A stretch of DNA of 64,000 bases, taken from contig NZ_VTEH01000004.1 in NCBI RefSeq assembly GCF_008180615.1, positions 210,329 through 274,328 on the forward strand, given 5' to 3'. Below the pieces are notes generated by a model. That model did no database searches. It saw nothing but the letters and a program-made list of their open reading frames with translations, and was not told the origin of the DNA. Below are positions 53,652-62,282 of this stretch, piece by piece; the stretch's first letter is position 1; the number at the start of each line of letters is the position of its first letter. Position numbers and translations under genes: made by a program. The DNA is from Rossellomorea vietnamensis (GTDB lineage: Bacteria > Bacillota > Bacilli > Bacillales > Bacillaceae_B).

Positions 53652-54698
53652 TTAAATCCTTTTTAACGCGTCAGTCCTCTTTAACTGTTCGATCGAAGCA
53701 GCTCCGATTCCAAACATGGCAGCGCGCAGTTCGAATTCGATCCGTTTAAACTGTCTATCCAGTGCTTCTTCATCAGAGGCAGCTGCATTGGGGAGGAGTG
53801 CTCTGCCAAAGCCGGCAATGTCTGCGCCTAACTTGATTGCCTTCGCCGCAGCCACACCATTCTTTAATCCACCGCTGGCATACAGAGAGACCTCTGGGAG
53901 CTCTTTCTTAATGTCGATCAGGCTTTGAGCCGTAGAGATTCCCCAGTCCTGGAAAGCTGCTGCCGCTTCAGCTCTTAGAGGGTCCTTTGAACGATAAGCT
54001 TCGACTCTGATCCACGAAGTGCCTCCAGCACCGGCCACGTCTATGAAAGAGACGCCGGCTTCATACAAACGTCGTGCTGCACCACTGCTGATTCCCATTC
54101 CTACTTCTTTTACACCGACAGGAACTGAAAGAGACTTGGCAACTTTCTCGATCTTGGGCAGCAAGTCTTTAAAGTTTGTATCTCCTTCAGGCTGGAAAAC
54201 TTCCTGCAGGCTGTTGAGATGGAGGATAAGGGCGTCTGCTTCAATCAAATCGACAGCACGCTGGCATTGTTCCACTCCATAGCCGTAATTGAACTGCACA
54301 GCCCCAATGTTCGCCAATACAGGAATCGTCGGTGCATGCTTGCGTACGTCATAAGAATAGGCGGTCTGTTCCTTTTCGATAGCAGTCCTCATCGAGCCGA
54401 CTCCCATTGCCCAGCCCCGCTTTTCGGCTATTTTTGCAAGTGTCTCATTGATCCTGGCTGCGGTTTCTGTTCCTCCTGTCATTGAACTGATCAGAAACGG
54501 TGCTTTCAACTGCTTGTTAAATAGAGAGGTGCTGAGATCTATCTCGCTGAAATCGATTTCCGGCAGAGCGTTATGCTGAAACCGAAATGCTTCAAGGCCG
54601 GTCGTCATCTCATTCGATTCCACTTCTTGTGTTAAGCAGATATCAATATGCTCTGTTTTTCTCTTTTCTGTGATACTGCGATTCTCCTTGTCGATCAA
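53652..54698 (-). CDS. fni: Type 2 isopentenyl-diphosphate isomerase
   Basis: FMN- and NADPH-dependent isomerase of IPP and DMAPP, supplying both C5 units for carotenoids. Typical blocks: RKTEHIDICL, APFLISSMTGGT, GVGSMRTAIE, HLNSLQEVFQPEGDTNF and DVAGAGGTSWIRVEAYR. Length 348. The start is TTG 54698, seven bases after GAGGAGG and inside the end of crtO, so translation is probably coupled. Its place at the end of the crtQ-crtO operon ties precursor supply to pigment synthesis. Confidence 0.95.
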   Translation of the reverse strand: MIDKENRSITEKRKTEHIDICLTQEVESNEMTTGLEAFRFQHNALPEIDFSEIDLSTSLFNKQLKAPFLISSMTGGTETAARINETLAKIAEKRGWAMGVGSMRTAIEKEQTAYSYDVRKHAPTIPVLANIGAVQFNYGYGVEQCQRAVDLIEADALILHLNSLQEVFQPEGDTNFKDLLPKIEKVAKSLSVPVGVKEVGMGISSGAARRLYEAGVSFIDVAGAGGTSWIRVEAYRSKDPLRAEAAAAFQDWGISTAQSLIDIKKELPEVSLYASGGLKNGVAAAKAIKLGADIAGFGRALLPNAAASDEEALDRQFKRIEFELRAAMFGIGAASIEQLKRTDALKRI

Positions 54699-55188
54699 GC
54701 AAATTCCTCCTCTGTTTTCGTTGCTGCAGGATCCGTTGAAATCGGAACCGGTTATACCGTTGAATGATAACGAAAGGGATATTGGCTATCACTGCATAAG
54801 CGACCATGATCCATCCTACAAGCGCTGTATTCCAAATGAAAAATAGCAGGGCGGGAGGAATCAAAATCAGGTGGGTAAACTCTGCCCGTCTTGTTTCAAC
54901 GATAAATGTTTCAAAGTAATCGCTGTTTCGGTCCACTAGTTTTTTCTTTCGAAAGCCGCCGGCAAAGACACCGCCGCCGTCAGGAAGAATGGTTTTCCAG
55001 CGTTTGATCCCAAGTTTCTCATAAAACTTTCCGGCCGACTCCCATCGTTTTTCTTGGTAAAGCCATGAATTGTTTGTGAAATAACGATCATCAAGGTGTA
55101 GGCATATGTAAGAAAAGGACAAATGGATCACTGGCCATAACACGATATTTAGAAGTAAGGTCCACCAGAACGGAAGTGTCACCAGCAT
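54643..55188 (-). CDS. crtO: Glycosyl-4,4'-diaponeurosporenoate acyltransferase, CrtO-like
   Basis: In Staphylococcus aureus CrtO adds a fatty acid to the glucose of the carotenoid, the last step of staphyloxanthin synthesis. This 181-residue protein has membrane segments near 8-28 and 105-145 and the family core YQEKRWESAGKFYEKLGIKR, WKTILPDGGGVFAGGF and ETRRAEFTHL. It starts 3 bp after crtQ and overlaps fni by 56 bp. Confidence 0.88.
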   Translation of the reverse strand: MLVTLPFWWTLLLNIVLWPVIHLSFSYICLHLDDRYFTNNSWLYQEKRWESAGKFYEKLGIKRWKTILPDGGGVFAGGFRKKKLVDRNSDYFETFIVETRRAEFTHLILIPPALLFFIWNTALVGWIMVAYAVIANIPFVIIQRYNRFRFQRILQQRKQRRNLLDRQGESQYHRKEKNRAY

Positions 55189-55191
55189 AAT

Positions 55192-56295
55192 TTAACGTCC
55201 TTTCTTTTTTGCTAAAGAAATACTGCGCCCTTTCCAGGCGACTTTTTTCGTTAAAAACGTCCTCACGACTGAGTGAGTAAATACGGAGATAAAAAACAAA
55301 GTTAATAATGGAAAAAAGAGGGCCGCTGCCCAGCTGAAATTCCCGATTGTTTTTAACATAAACAAGATCTGGATGCAATACAGTCCATAAAGAAGGAGTA
55401 TATTCGCCGTCTGTATCCCAGAAGATCCATTCAGCTCTAGAAGTGAAAATGCTGCAGAAATTCCTCCGGAAATCCAAAAAATAATCAGGATGAGCAGCAG
55501 CCGATTCGTTGCTCCTGCTCCTGAAGCAAAGCTTTTGCTCCATCCTTGAGTTAGTTCTTTTACACTCTCGGGATACATCCTCATGGACACAGCGTGTTTT
55601 CCAATGTAATTGCGAAGGGGAATTCCGTGCTCAAGGAACACTTTTCCCAGTTTCATATGTTCAAGGATTTCATTGCTGATTGCACTATGGCCGCCGACTT
55701 TTTCATAATCTTGTTTGGTGCAGATAAAGCATTGGCCGAAAGCACCCGCGGGAGGGATCCACCTTGAAAGAATATGAAAACTGCCCATTCCCATCACCGC
55801 GATCAAGTTGAACATCCCTGACAGGTTTTCGTATGCTGAGTCGATTTTGTGATAAGGCTGGATTGTCATAGCGCCGCCGTTTTTTTGCTGCGTGGAAATG
55901 ATGTTCCTCAATCCGCCCGGCTCGATTGTTGTATCGGCATCAAGGAACATGAACAACTCGCCTGTCGCCTCTTTGGCGCCGTTCCAGCATGCCCATGACT
56001 TCCCGAACCAGCCGGGAGGGAGGGGAGGCGTCTTGATGACTTTCGCGCCATACCTTTCAGCAATGTCTGCTGTCCCATCTTCAGAGTGGTCATCAACAAC
56101 GATGATTTCATGGACATAGGATGATTCCGATTGAAGAGAAGATAAGAGAATGGGCAGGTTTTGCTCTTCATTTCGTGCAGGAATGATGATTGAAAGTCTG
56201 GCAGCTTCCTGATGTGAAGATCCCTGCTTCAGTGGTATCGCAATCTTCCAAAGTATCAAGCTGCCGATTAACAGATAGATCCATTCAAGATTCAT
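55192..56295 (-). CDS. crtQ: Carotenoid glycosyltransferase, CrtQ-like
   Basis: Family 2 glycosyltransferase that by homology glucosylates 4,4'-diaponeurosporenoate. The GT-A fold shows LSIIIPARNEEQNLPILLSS, VVDDHSEDGT and the D-x-D in FMFLDADTTIEPG; a Q-x-x-R/W-like site lies near TQGWSKSFASGAG. One N-terminal and three C-terminal membrane segments; 367 residues. ATG 56295 follows GAGGTG. A broken aldehyde dehydrogenase lies directly upstream in the same direction. Confidence 0.88.
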   Translation of the reverse strand: MNLEWIYLLIGSLILWKIAIPLKQGSSHQEAARLSIIIPARNEEQNLPILLSSLQSESSYVHEIIVVDDHSEDGTADIAERYGAKVIKTPPLPPGWFGKSWACWNGAKEATGELFMFLDADTTIEPGGLRNIISTQQKNGGAMTIQPYHKIDSAYENLSGMFNLIAVMGMGSFHILSRWIPPAGAFGQCFICTKQDYEKVGGHSAISNEILEHMKLGKVFLEHGIPLRNYIGKHAVSMRMYPESVKELTQGWSKSFASGAGATNRLLLILIIFWISGGISAAFSLLELNGSSGIQTANILLLYGLYCIQILFMLKTIGNFSWAAALFFPLLTLFFISVFTHSVVRTFLTKKVAWKGRSISLAKKKGR

Positions 56296-56314
56296 TAGGA
56301 CACCTCATTACTCA

Positions 56315-56935
56315 TTACTTGTATTTCCAAGTCAGGGCCTTTTTAAGCCAGTCAGCGGTGTTCTGTTTATAAGGAAACGAGTTCACTTTTGCTGTGTTTT
56401 CTTTTATGTATCATTGTAAATTTGATGCTGGAGAAAGCGTGCAAGCCTTCTTTCCCTTGATATCGGCCAAAACCGCTCTCTTTTACACCCCTGAAAGGAA
56501 GGTGCAATTTGTGATGATATCATTAATCATACAATTTCCCATTTGGAGCCGGCCAGCGATTTTCTCCGCCTTTTCCAAGTCAGTGGAGAAGCTGAGAAAT
56601 AGAAGTGAATCTCCTTGAAATGGAACACGGCTCCTTTTTGTCCCGCATCCTCAAGATGTTCCCGGGCTGTCTGCCATTCCATTGAGGTTCCCTGTCCTGT
56701 CTGCTCAGTGCACCGCTCTTTGTCTTATTGACTCAGTTCACCAGAGGTTCTGTCCATTCATCCATTTTTGATACAATTATCTTCCGAAGTACCCTCGGAT
56801 GGTTTAATGTTGCCGAGATAGGGGTATTCCGCCATTGTAGGGACGCATGGCGGACTGTTTTCAGCTTCAGGTTGATATCATCTAAGACTGTACGGCGGAA
56901 AGTCAATAGCTCCTTCCTTTCTACATAACTGTATA
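56315..56935 (-). pseudogene. Aldehyde dehydrogenase remnant (AldH/diaponeurosporenal dehydrogenase type)
   Basis: Minus-strand translation gives ALDH pieces in three frames: LEKAEKIAGRLQMGNCMIND (about 56590-56520), KESGFGRYQGKEGLHAFS (about 56480-56425), and FPYKQNTADWLKKAL before a TAA at 56317. A piece near 56930-56750 (VERKELLTFRRTVLDDIN, then MDEWTEPLV) resembles an ALDH N-terminus. The central NAD-binding and catalytic regions are missing and stops interrupt every frame. It ends 20 bp before crtQ, so it was probably the first gene of that operon. The matching enzyme in staphyloxanthin synthesis oxidises 4,4'-diaponeurosporenal to the acid. Confidence 0.75.
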
Positions 56936-57171
56936 ATTCCTTTACAAATATTATATTTCAACTATACAATGAGGCTAAGCAAAAGTCGAAACATAACCTT
57001 CACCAAGAGCCTTATCCTTTTATTTTCGCTCCTTTTACAAAGGAATTCCGCACTCCCTTCTGTTCAGTCCCTTTTAAATGGGGAGGAGGGGTGATCAGTA
57101 TCCACACAGCAGCAACACTTTAGAAAAAGCCATTTTTACAGTAACATCAACCAATCTTAGGAGGAGATCTC
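56936..57171. promoter_or_regulatory. Upstream region of the plus-strand carotenoid operon, possible promoter at 56941-56970
   Basis: TTTACA (56941) with TATACA or TACAAT near 56963-56970 is a possible promoter for crtNb. The sequence is very AT-rich and could serve the minus strand too. Nothing else is clear up to the crtNb ribosome site. Confidence 0.35.
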
Positions 57172-58677
57172 ATGAGTAAAAGTGCAGTTGTTATCGGCGG
57201 GGGCCTTGGAGGCCTGTCAACCGCAATTTCCTTGGCATCTAAAGGACATAAGGTGACAGTCTATGAAAAAAATGAACGTGCGGGCGGTAAACTCAACATC
57301 CGTAAAGGAAAGGGTTATTCCTTCGATACGGGACCTTCAATCTTGACAATGCCATGGGTACTGGAAAACCTGTTCGAACGTGCAGGAAGGAATGTACATG
57401 ATTATCTGGACATCCAGCGGGTTGAACCGCAATGGAGAACATTCTTTGAAGATGGAACTTCATTGGATGTGACGAGTGATATTCCGACGATGCTGGACCA
57501 AATCAGATCACTCTCGCCGGAAGATGCATCAGCTTTTTATGAATACCTTAATTACTGCGGAAAAATGTACGACCTGAATCTTAAGAGCTTTTATAAGAAA
57601 AGCCTTGCGGGCCTGGGAGATCTGCGCTCTTTACATAATTTTAAAGAACTGATGGCGATGGATCCCCTTAAAACGATGGACCAGGCAACGAAAAAGCACT
57701 TCAAAGACAAAAGGATTCAGCAGTTATTTAACTTCTTCATCATGTACATCGGTTCCTCGCCTTATCATGCGCCGGCTGTGCTGTCACAATTGATTCATGT
57801 CCAGCTTGGGCTCGGAATCTTTTATGTGCAGGGCGGCATGTATAAGATTGCCGAAGCAATGCTGCAGCTTTGTGATGAACTGGGTGTTGAGGTCATAACG
57901 AACAGCCCGGTTGTGGAGATCTTGACGGAAGGCAGCAAAGCAAAGGGCATCCAGCTTGAAGACGGCACAAGGGTTAAAGCGGATATCGTCGTGTCCAACC
58001 TTGAAGCACTGCCAGCTTATAAAAAATTATTGAAAAAGCATGGGCAGACCGAGCAGACAACACAATCCCTGGAAAAGTTTGAACCGACCGTGTCCGGTCT
58101 CGTGATGCTGCTTGGTGTGGATAAGCAGTACGACCAGCTTCAGCACCATAACTTTTTCTTTTCAAAGGATCCCGAAAAAGAGTTCAAACAGATTTTTGAT
58201 GAAGGACGCCCGGCGGATGACCCGACTGTCTATATCGGCGTATCGGCAAAAAATGATCCCGGACAGGCACCGGCAGGAAAAGAAAATCTATTTATTTTAA
58301 CCCATGTTCCGCCTTTAAAAGAGGGAGAGAGCTGGGAAAGCTACCGTAAAGATTATCGCGATCTTGTGCTGGATAAGCTTGAAAGAATGGGCCTTGAGGA
58401 TATCCGTTCTCATATTGAATTTGATTATGAGTTCATTCCTGATGATATTCAAGGATTATATGGGTCAAACGGAGGATCGATTTACGGCGTGAATACGGAT
58501 AAGAAGAAGAATAGCGGTTTCAAAATCCCGGCGCGAAGCACAATGCTTGAAAATATGTATTTTGCCGGCGGCTCTACCCATCCCGGCGGCGGTGTGCCGA
58601 TGGTAACCCTGTCAGGCCAATTGACAGCTGATTTAATTCAGGAAGATCTTGCGGCTAAGGGACAGAAAATTGGCTAG
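57172..58677 (+). CDS. crtP: Diapocarotenoid oxygenase/desaturase family protein (CrtNb/CrtP-like)
   Basis: An FAD-dependent carotenoid-modifying enzyme, 501 residues. The dinucleotide loop VIGGGLGGLSTAISLASKG, the substrate-domain block FDTGPSILTMPWVLENLF and the C-terminal FAD block NMYFAGGSTHPGGGVPMV mark the CrtI/CrtN family. Similarity in the TGPSILTMPW region and in length suggests CrtNb/CrtP, which oxidises the terminal methyl group of diaponeurosporene or diapolycopene, rather than CrtN, which is encoded at the end of the window. ATG 57172 follows TTAGGAGGAG. The next gene starts inside its end. Confidence 0.8.
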   Translation: MSKSAVVIGGGLGGLSTAISLASKGHKVTVYEKNERAGGKLNIRKGKGYSFDTGPSILTMPWVLENLFERAGRNVHDYLDIQRVEPQWRTFFEDGTSLDVTSDIPTMLDQIRSLSPEDASAFYEYLNYCGKMYDLNLKSFYKKSLAGLGDLRSLHNFKELMAMDPLKTMDQATKKHFKDKRIQQLFNFFIMYIGSSPYHAPAVLSQLIHVQLGLGIFYVQGGMYKIAEAMLQLCDELGVEVITNSPVVEILTEGSKAKGIQLEDGTRVKADIVVSNLEALPAYKKLLKKHGQTEQTTQSLEKFEPTVSGLVMLLGVDKQYDQLQHHNFFFSKDPEKEFKQIFDEGRPADDPTVYIGVSAKNDPGQAPAGKENLFILTHVPPLKEGESWESYRKDYRDLVLDKLERMGLEDIRSHIEFDYEFIPDDIQGLYGSNGGSIYGVNTDKKKNSGFKIPARSTMLENMYFAGGSTHPGGGVPMVTLSGQLTADLIQEDLAAKGQKIG

Positions 58678-59479
58678 GTCCTTAAACGGAGAAAATCTTC
58701 TCTACTATTTTTTCTTATTCTGGTATGCGTGCGGCGTTGTGCTTCTTTCCTTCGACTTGCTGCCTGCTTCTCTTCAATGGGCGAACGCAGTCTTCCTGAT
58801 GCTGGCGGGGCTTGTCGGAAGTCTGTATTTCCTGTCAGCCTACGGCAGGATTACCGGCGCGGCATTTATCGGAACCATTTTTATTATAAGCATGCTGGCG
58901 GAAGGCCTCGGGGTTCACTTCGGCTTTCTGTTCGGCAGCTATAATTACACATCAGACTTCGGCTGGCAGCTATTCGGGGTGCCGGTCGCAATAGGCTTTG
59001 CCTGGCTTCTTGTCATTTCGACCTCCCATGTGATTGCCGTCTGGCTGACCCGGACATTCTACAAGAAGAACGGTGCTGTTCACAGCATCCTTTATATTCT
59101 GACAGGTGCGGTATTCACAGTAGGGATGGACCTTATCATTGATCCAGTGGCTTTCCACGTTAAGCAGTATTGGATCTGGGATGAGGGACTTTCCTTTTAT
59201 TATGGTGTTCCGCTGCAAAACTTCAGCGGCTGGTTTTTGCTTGCTTTATTCTTTCATCTGATCATTTACATCGTGCTTAGGCTGCAAAACAATTGGCCAG
59301 AGGCAATAAGCGGTTATCGCAGCAGGCGAATCGTGCTGCTCTATATTTTGGTGACAGGGATGTTCATGCTCCTGGGCTTGCTGAACGGGCTCTGGCTCGC
59401 AAGCTTTTTAGCGCTGGTTTTTATCCTGTCAGCCGCTTTTGTTTACTTTGGCAGCGCAACTGAAAGGGAGGAAACATAA
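58670..59479 (+). CDS. Carotenoid biosynthesis membrane protein (CruF-like, DUF422)
   Basis: An integral membrane protein of about 269 residues with roughly eight hydrophobic segments and the motif AEGLGVHFGFLFGSYNYTSD typical of CruF/DUF422 carotenoid hydratases, plus GMDLIIDPVAFHVKQYWIW. CruF adds water to the end double bond of linear carotenoids, giving a hydroxyl that can be glycosylated. The likely start is TTG 58670, eight bases after AAGGGA and overlapping the crtP stop; TTG 58649 has no ribosome site. Confidence 0.78.
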   Translation: MARSLNGENLLYYFFLFWYACGVVLLSFDLLPASLQWANAVFLMLAGLVGSLYFLSAYGRITGAAFIGTIFIISMLAEGLGVHFGFLFGSYNYTSDFGWQLFGVPVAIGFAWLLVISTSHVIAVWLTRTFYKKNGAVHSILYILTGAVFTVGMDLIIDPVAFHVKQYWIWDEGLSFYYGVPLQNFSGWFLLALFFHLIIYIVLRLQNNWPEAISGYRSRRIVLLYILVTGMFMLLGLLNGLWLASFLALVFILSAAFVYFGSATEREET

Positions 59480-60606
59480 TGCTTATTTTATATAGTTCCA
59501 TACTGATGGTTTTTCTTATTTGGACAGTCATCAACAGCTTTTTTCTCCCTTCACTGCCTGGAAAGAAAGATAAAAGTCTGGACCTTGAAGAAAAGGTATC
59601 GATTCTCGTTCCGCTTCGTAATGAAGAAAGAAATGCATCCGTACTTGTACATAATCTGAAAAAGTTGACATATCCAAGGCTGGAGGTTCTGCTTCTTGAT
59701 GATAACTCGACCGATGATACAAGAAAACTGCTTCAGGAGGCCATCGGGGATGACAGCCGGTTTGAAATTCTAAACGGTAAGCCCCTTCCTGCGGGCTGGA
59801 GCGGGAAAGTCCATGCCTGCTATCAACTTAGCGAAAAAGCGAGGGGGGATTACTTCCTCTTTTTAGATGCAGACGTACAACTGCATCCACAAACGATTCA
59901 ACAAGGGCTGGCGCTTCTGAAAAAGAAAAAGGCCGGCATGATCACCGGTTTTCCAAAGTTTCCTGTTAAGCCGCTGCTTGAGCAATGGTTTGTTCCGCTG
60001 CAGCAATTTTTTGTCATTTTTCACCTGCCGATTTGGCCGGCAAACCACACGACGAGAGAAGAGTTTACCGCTGCTCACGGAGCTTTCTTGTTTTTTACCC
60101 GGAAGGCCTATGAAGCTTCCGGCGGCCACGAAGGCATTCGTGATTCAATAGTGGATGATGTTCATCTCACCCGCAAGGTTAAGTCTGCCGGACAGCGCGT
60201 AGTTTTATGCAATGTGACCGAGTATGTTACCTGTAAAATGTACAGCAGCAATAAAGAGGTATGGGAAGGATTTTCAAAAAATCTCTTCCCGGGATTGGAT
60301 CGGTCGGTCGTATTTGTCCTCGCAATCAGCCTTTTTTACCTTTCATTTTATGTCATCCCGCTTCCGCTTGGGGTTTTTGGCCTCTATAGCGGAATCCTTC
60401 ATGGAAATTGGAATCTCTGGCTCTTCCTCCCCCTATTGCTGATTGTCCTTCAGAAGCTGTGGGTGAACTTCGTTATAAAACAAAGACTGGTCCTTTCACT
60501 CTGGATGCCAGTGGCGAGTGCAGCATTCATTGTTTTAATATTTAACTCGATGCTGTACGGACTGAGAAATAAGGGGTACAGCTGGAAAGGAAGGACTTAT
60601 TCATGA
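59479..60606 (+). CDS. Second carotenoid-cluster glycosyltransferase
   Basis: Family 2 glycosyltransferase, 375 residues: VSILVPLRNEERNASVLVHN, LLDDNSTDDT, the D-x-D in FLFLDADVQLHP, and a DDVHLTRKVKSAG block; one N-terminal and about three C-terminal membrane helices. Its place after the CruF-like hydratase suggests that it glycosylates the new hydroxyl (CruC-like), whereas CrtQ acts on the carboxyl end. It overlaps the preceding gene by one base and the next by 4 bp. Confidence 0.8.
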   Translation: MLILYSSILMVFLIWTVINSFFLPSLPGKKDKSLDLEEKVSILVPLRNEERNASVLVHNLKKLTYPRLEVLLLDDNSTDDTRKLLQEAIGDDSRFEILNGKPLPAGWSGKVHACYQLSEKARGDYFLFLDADVQLHPQTIQQGLALLKKKKAGMITGFPKFPVKPLLEQWFVPLQQFFVIFHLPIWPANHTTREEFTAAHGAFLFFTRKAYEASGGHEGIRDSIVDDVHLTRKVKSAGQRVVLCNVTEYVTCKMYSSNKEVWEGFSKNLFPGLDRSVVFVLAISLFYLSFYVIPLPLGVFGLYSGILHGNWNLWLFLPLLLIVLQKLWVNFVIKQRLVLSLWMPVASAAFIVLIFNSMLYGLRNKGYSWKGRTYS

Positions 60607-62078
60607 AGAAGATCGTCATTATCGGGGGAGGCCTGGGAGGGCTTGCCGCAGCCGCTACTCTTGCAAGCAGCGGCTGTTCTGTTGTTCTCTTTGAAAAAAA
60701 TAAGCATCTCGGCGGTAAGCTTAAGCCTGAAACACTTGGCAGCCACAGGTTTGATTTTGGACCAAACACTATCACAATGCCGCATGTATTTGATTCTGTC
60801 TTTTTCGAAGCCGGCGATGATCCCCGTCATTATTATGACTGGGTGAAGCTCGAAGATCATACTGCTAACTGGAGTGCAGAAGGCGAGCGGTTCTTAATGT
60901 CAACAAGCAAAGAAAAGGTGATGCAGCAGCTGCAAACGTTGGATCCCTATGCTTATCAGCGTTATGAATCATACCTTTCAGAAATCGAGAAGCTCTACCA
61001 GTTATCAGAAAAAGCCTTCTTTTACCGAACTTTTTCATCCTGGAAAGATTATCTGTCGCCGAGCCTTTTTTCAGCCTTTACTAAGGTGAAACCGCTGGAA
61101 ACGATGGACCGCTTTCACCGCCGCTTTTTTAAAGATCCGTTTCTATTGCAGGTGTTCAATCGCTATGCGACGTATATCGGTTCTTCTCCATTCACTAGTC
61201 CAGCCACCTTTTCGATGATTGGCTATCTGGAAATGGTTCAAGGTGTTTTTTACGTAAAGGGCGGAACGGTGAAGCTTGCTGAGAGTCTGGCGAAGCTTGC
61301 TGAAAAACATGGAGCGGAAATACATAGGGAAACAGAAGTGACGGAAATTCTTACGAAAAATAAGCGGGCTGTCGGAGTGAGGACTGGAAGTGGAGAGAAG
61401 GTTGCAGCCGATGATGTGATATTGAACGGTGACCTGCTGCAGGCACTTCCTAAATTACTGAAGAAGGAAGAGAGAAGGGTAATGACCGATAAAAAAATCG
61501 GTAAGACGTCTCCCTCGATCTCAGCCTTTGTGATCATGGCAGCACTTGATCATCATCATGATTCATTGATACACCACCAAGCTTATTTTTCCAAAGACTA
61601 TGGAAGAGAATTTTCAGAGCTGTTTCAAGGGCGCTGGCCGGATGATCCAACAATTTACATAAGCAACTCATCCTATACGGACCGGGATGCATCTCCTGAA
61701 GGAAGCAATTTATTCATTTTGGTTAATGCTCCTCCTCTGGGGATGAACGGTGAAATGAACCTTGATGTGGACAAGTATAAAGAATTGATCTATAAAAAAC
61801 TGGAGAAGCACGGTGTGGTTATTAAGCCCTATCTACAACAAGAGAAAATTGTTACGCCGGCAGATATCCAGAAGCGATTTGGAGCCTACCGCGGCGCATT
61901 GTACGGTGTTGCTTCCAATACAAAGAAAGACACCTTTTTAAGGCCGTTCAACCGCTCGCAGGATATAGAGAATCTGTACTTTGCCGGAGGAACGACACAT
62001 CCGGGAGGAGGGTCACCGATGGTCGTGATCAGCGGGAAGAATGTGGCTAAGAAGATTTTGGAGGGGAAGATGAGCTGA
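60603..62078 (+). CDS. Third CrtN-family FAD oxidoreductase
   Basis: A 491-residue CrtN/CrtI-family protein: IIGGGLGGLAAAATLASSG, DFGPNTITMPHVFDSVFF and NLYFAGGTTHPGGGSPMVVI. It is a paralogue of crtP and crtN in the same cluster. In related bacteria a third member (CrtNc) completes terminal oxidation or adds a further double bond; which applies here cannot be told. Last gene of the plus-strand operon, before a phased repeat array and a shared terminator. Confidence 0.75.
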   Translation: MKKIVIIGGGLGGLAAAATLASSGCSVVLFEKNKHLGGKLKPETLGSHRFDFGPNTITMPHVFDSVFFEAGDDPRHYYDWVKLEDHTANWSAEGERFLMSTSKEKVMQQLQTLDPYAYQRYESYLSEIEKLYQLSEKAFFYRTFSSWKDYLSPSLFSAFTKVKPLETMDRFHRRFFKDPFLLQVFNRYATYIGSSPFTSPATFSMIGYLEMVQGVFYVKGGTVKLAESLAKLAEKHGAEIHRETEVTEILTKNKRAVGVRTGSGEKVAADDVILNGDLLQALPKLLKKEERRVMTDKKIGKTSPSISAFVIMAALDHHHDSLIHHQAYFSKDYGREFSELFQGRWPDDPTIYISNSSYTDRDASPEGSNLFILVNAPPLGMNGEMNLDVDKYKELIYKKLEKHGVVIKPYLQQEKIVTPADIQKRFGAYRGALYGVASNTKKDTFLRPFNRSQDIENLYFAGGTTHPGGGSPMVVISGKNVAKKILEGKMS

Positions 62079-62110
62079 ATTGGATTTACACTCGGCGGGA
62101 AAGGCGTTTC

Positions 62111-62205
62111 GCCGATAAATTAGTGTTTTTCGCTGATAAAATGGACAGAAGCGCCGATAAACTCTCCGCTTCCGCCGATAAGCACACAAAATCCGCCGAT
62201 ATCTT
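62111..62205. repeat. Five repeats of CGCCGATAA at exact 21-bp period
   Basis: GATAA or GATAT starts at 62114, 62135, 62156, 62177 and 62198, each 21 bp apart, preceded by CGCC, CGCT or GCC. The bases between the cores vary. It lies between converging genes. Confidence 0.9.
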
Positions 62206-62230
62206 GATTCTGGACACGAAAAGAAAGTAA

Positions 62231-62276
62231 AAAAAGACCCGGCTATTCTGTCGCATGGACATGGCCGGGCTTTTTC
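62231..62276. terminator. Shared terminator of the two converging carotenoid operons
   Basis: AAAAAGACCCGGC pairs with GCCGGGCTTTTT around a 21-nt loop; A and T runs on both sides make it bidirectional. Confidence 0.85.
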
Positions 62277-62282
62277 ATTTCT

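Noticed and set aside
55091..55543. 150-codon minus-strand frame overlapping crtQ
   Set aside because: An out-of-frame shadow of crtQ and crtO, which both show clear family motifs.
56394..56928. Two plus-strand frames of 66-74 codons ahead of crtP
   Set aside because: They are antisense to the aldehyde dehydrogenase remnant and resemble no protein I know.
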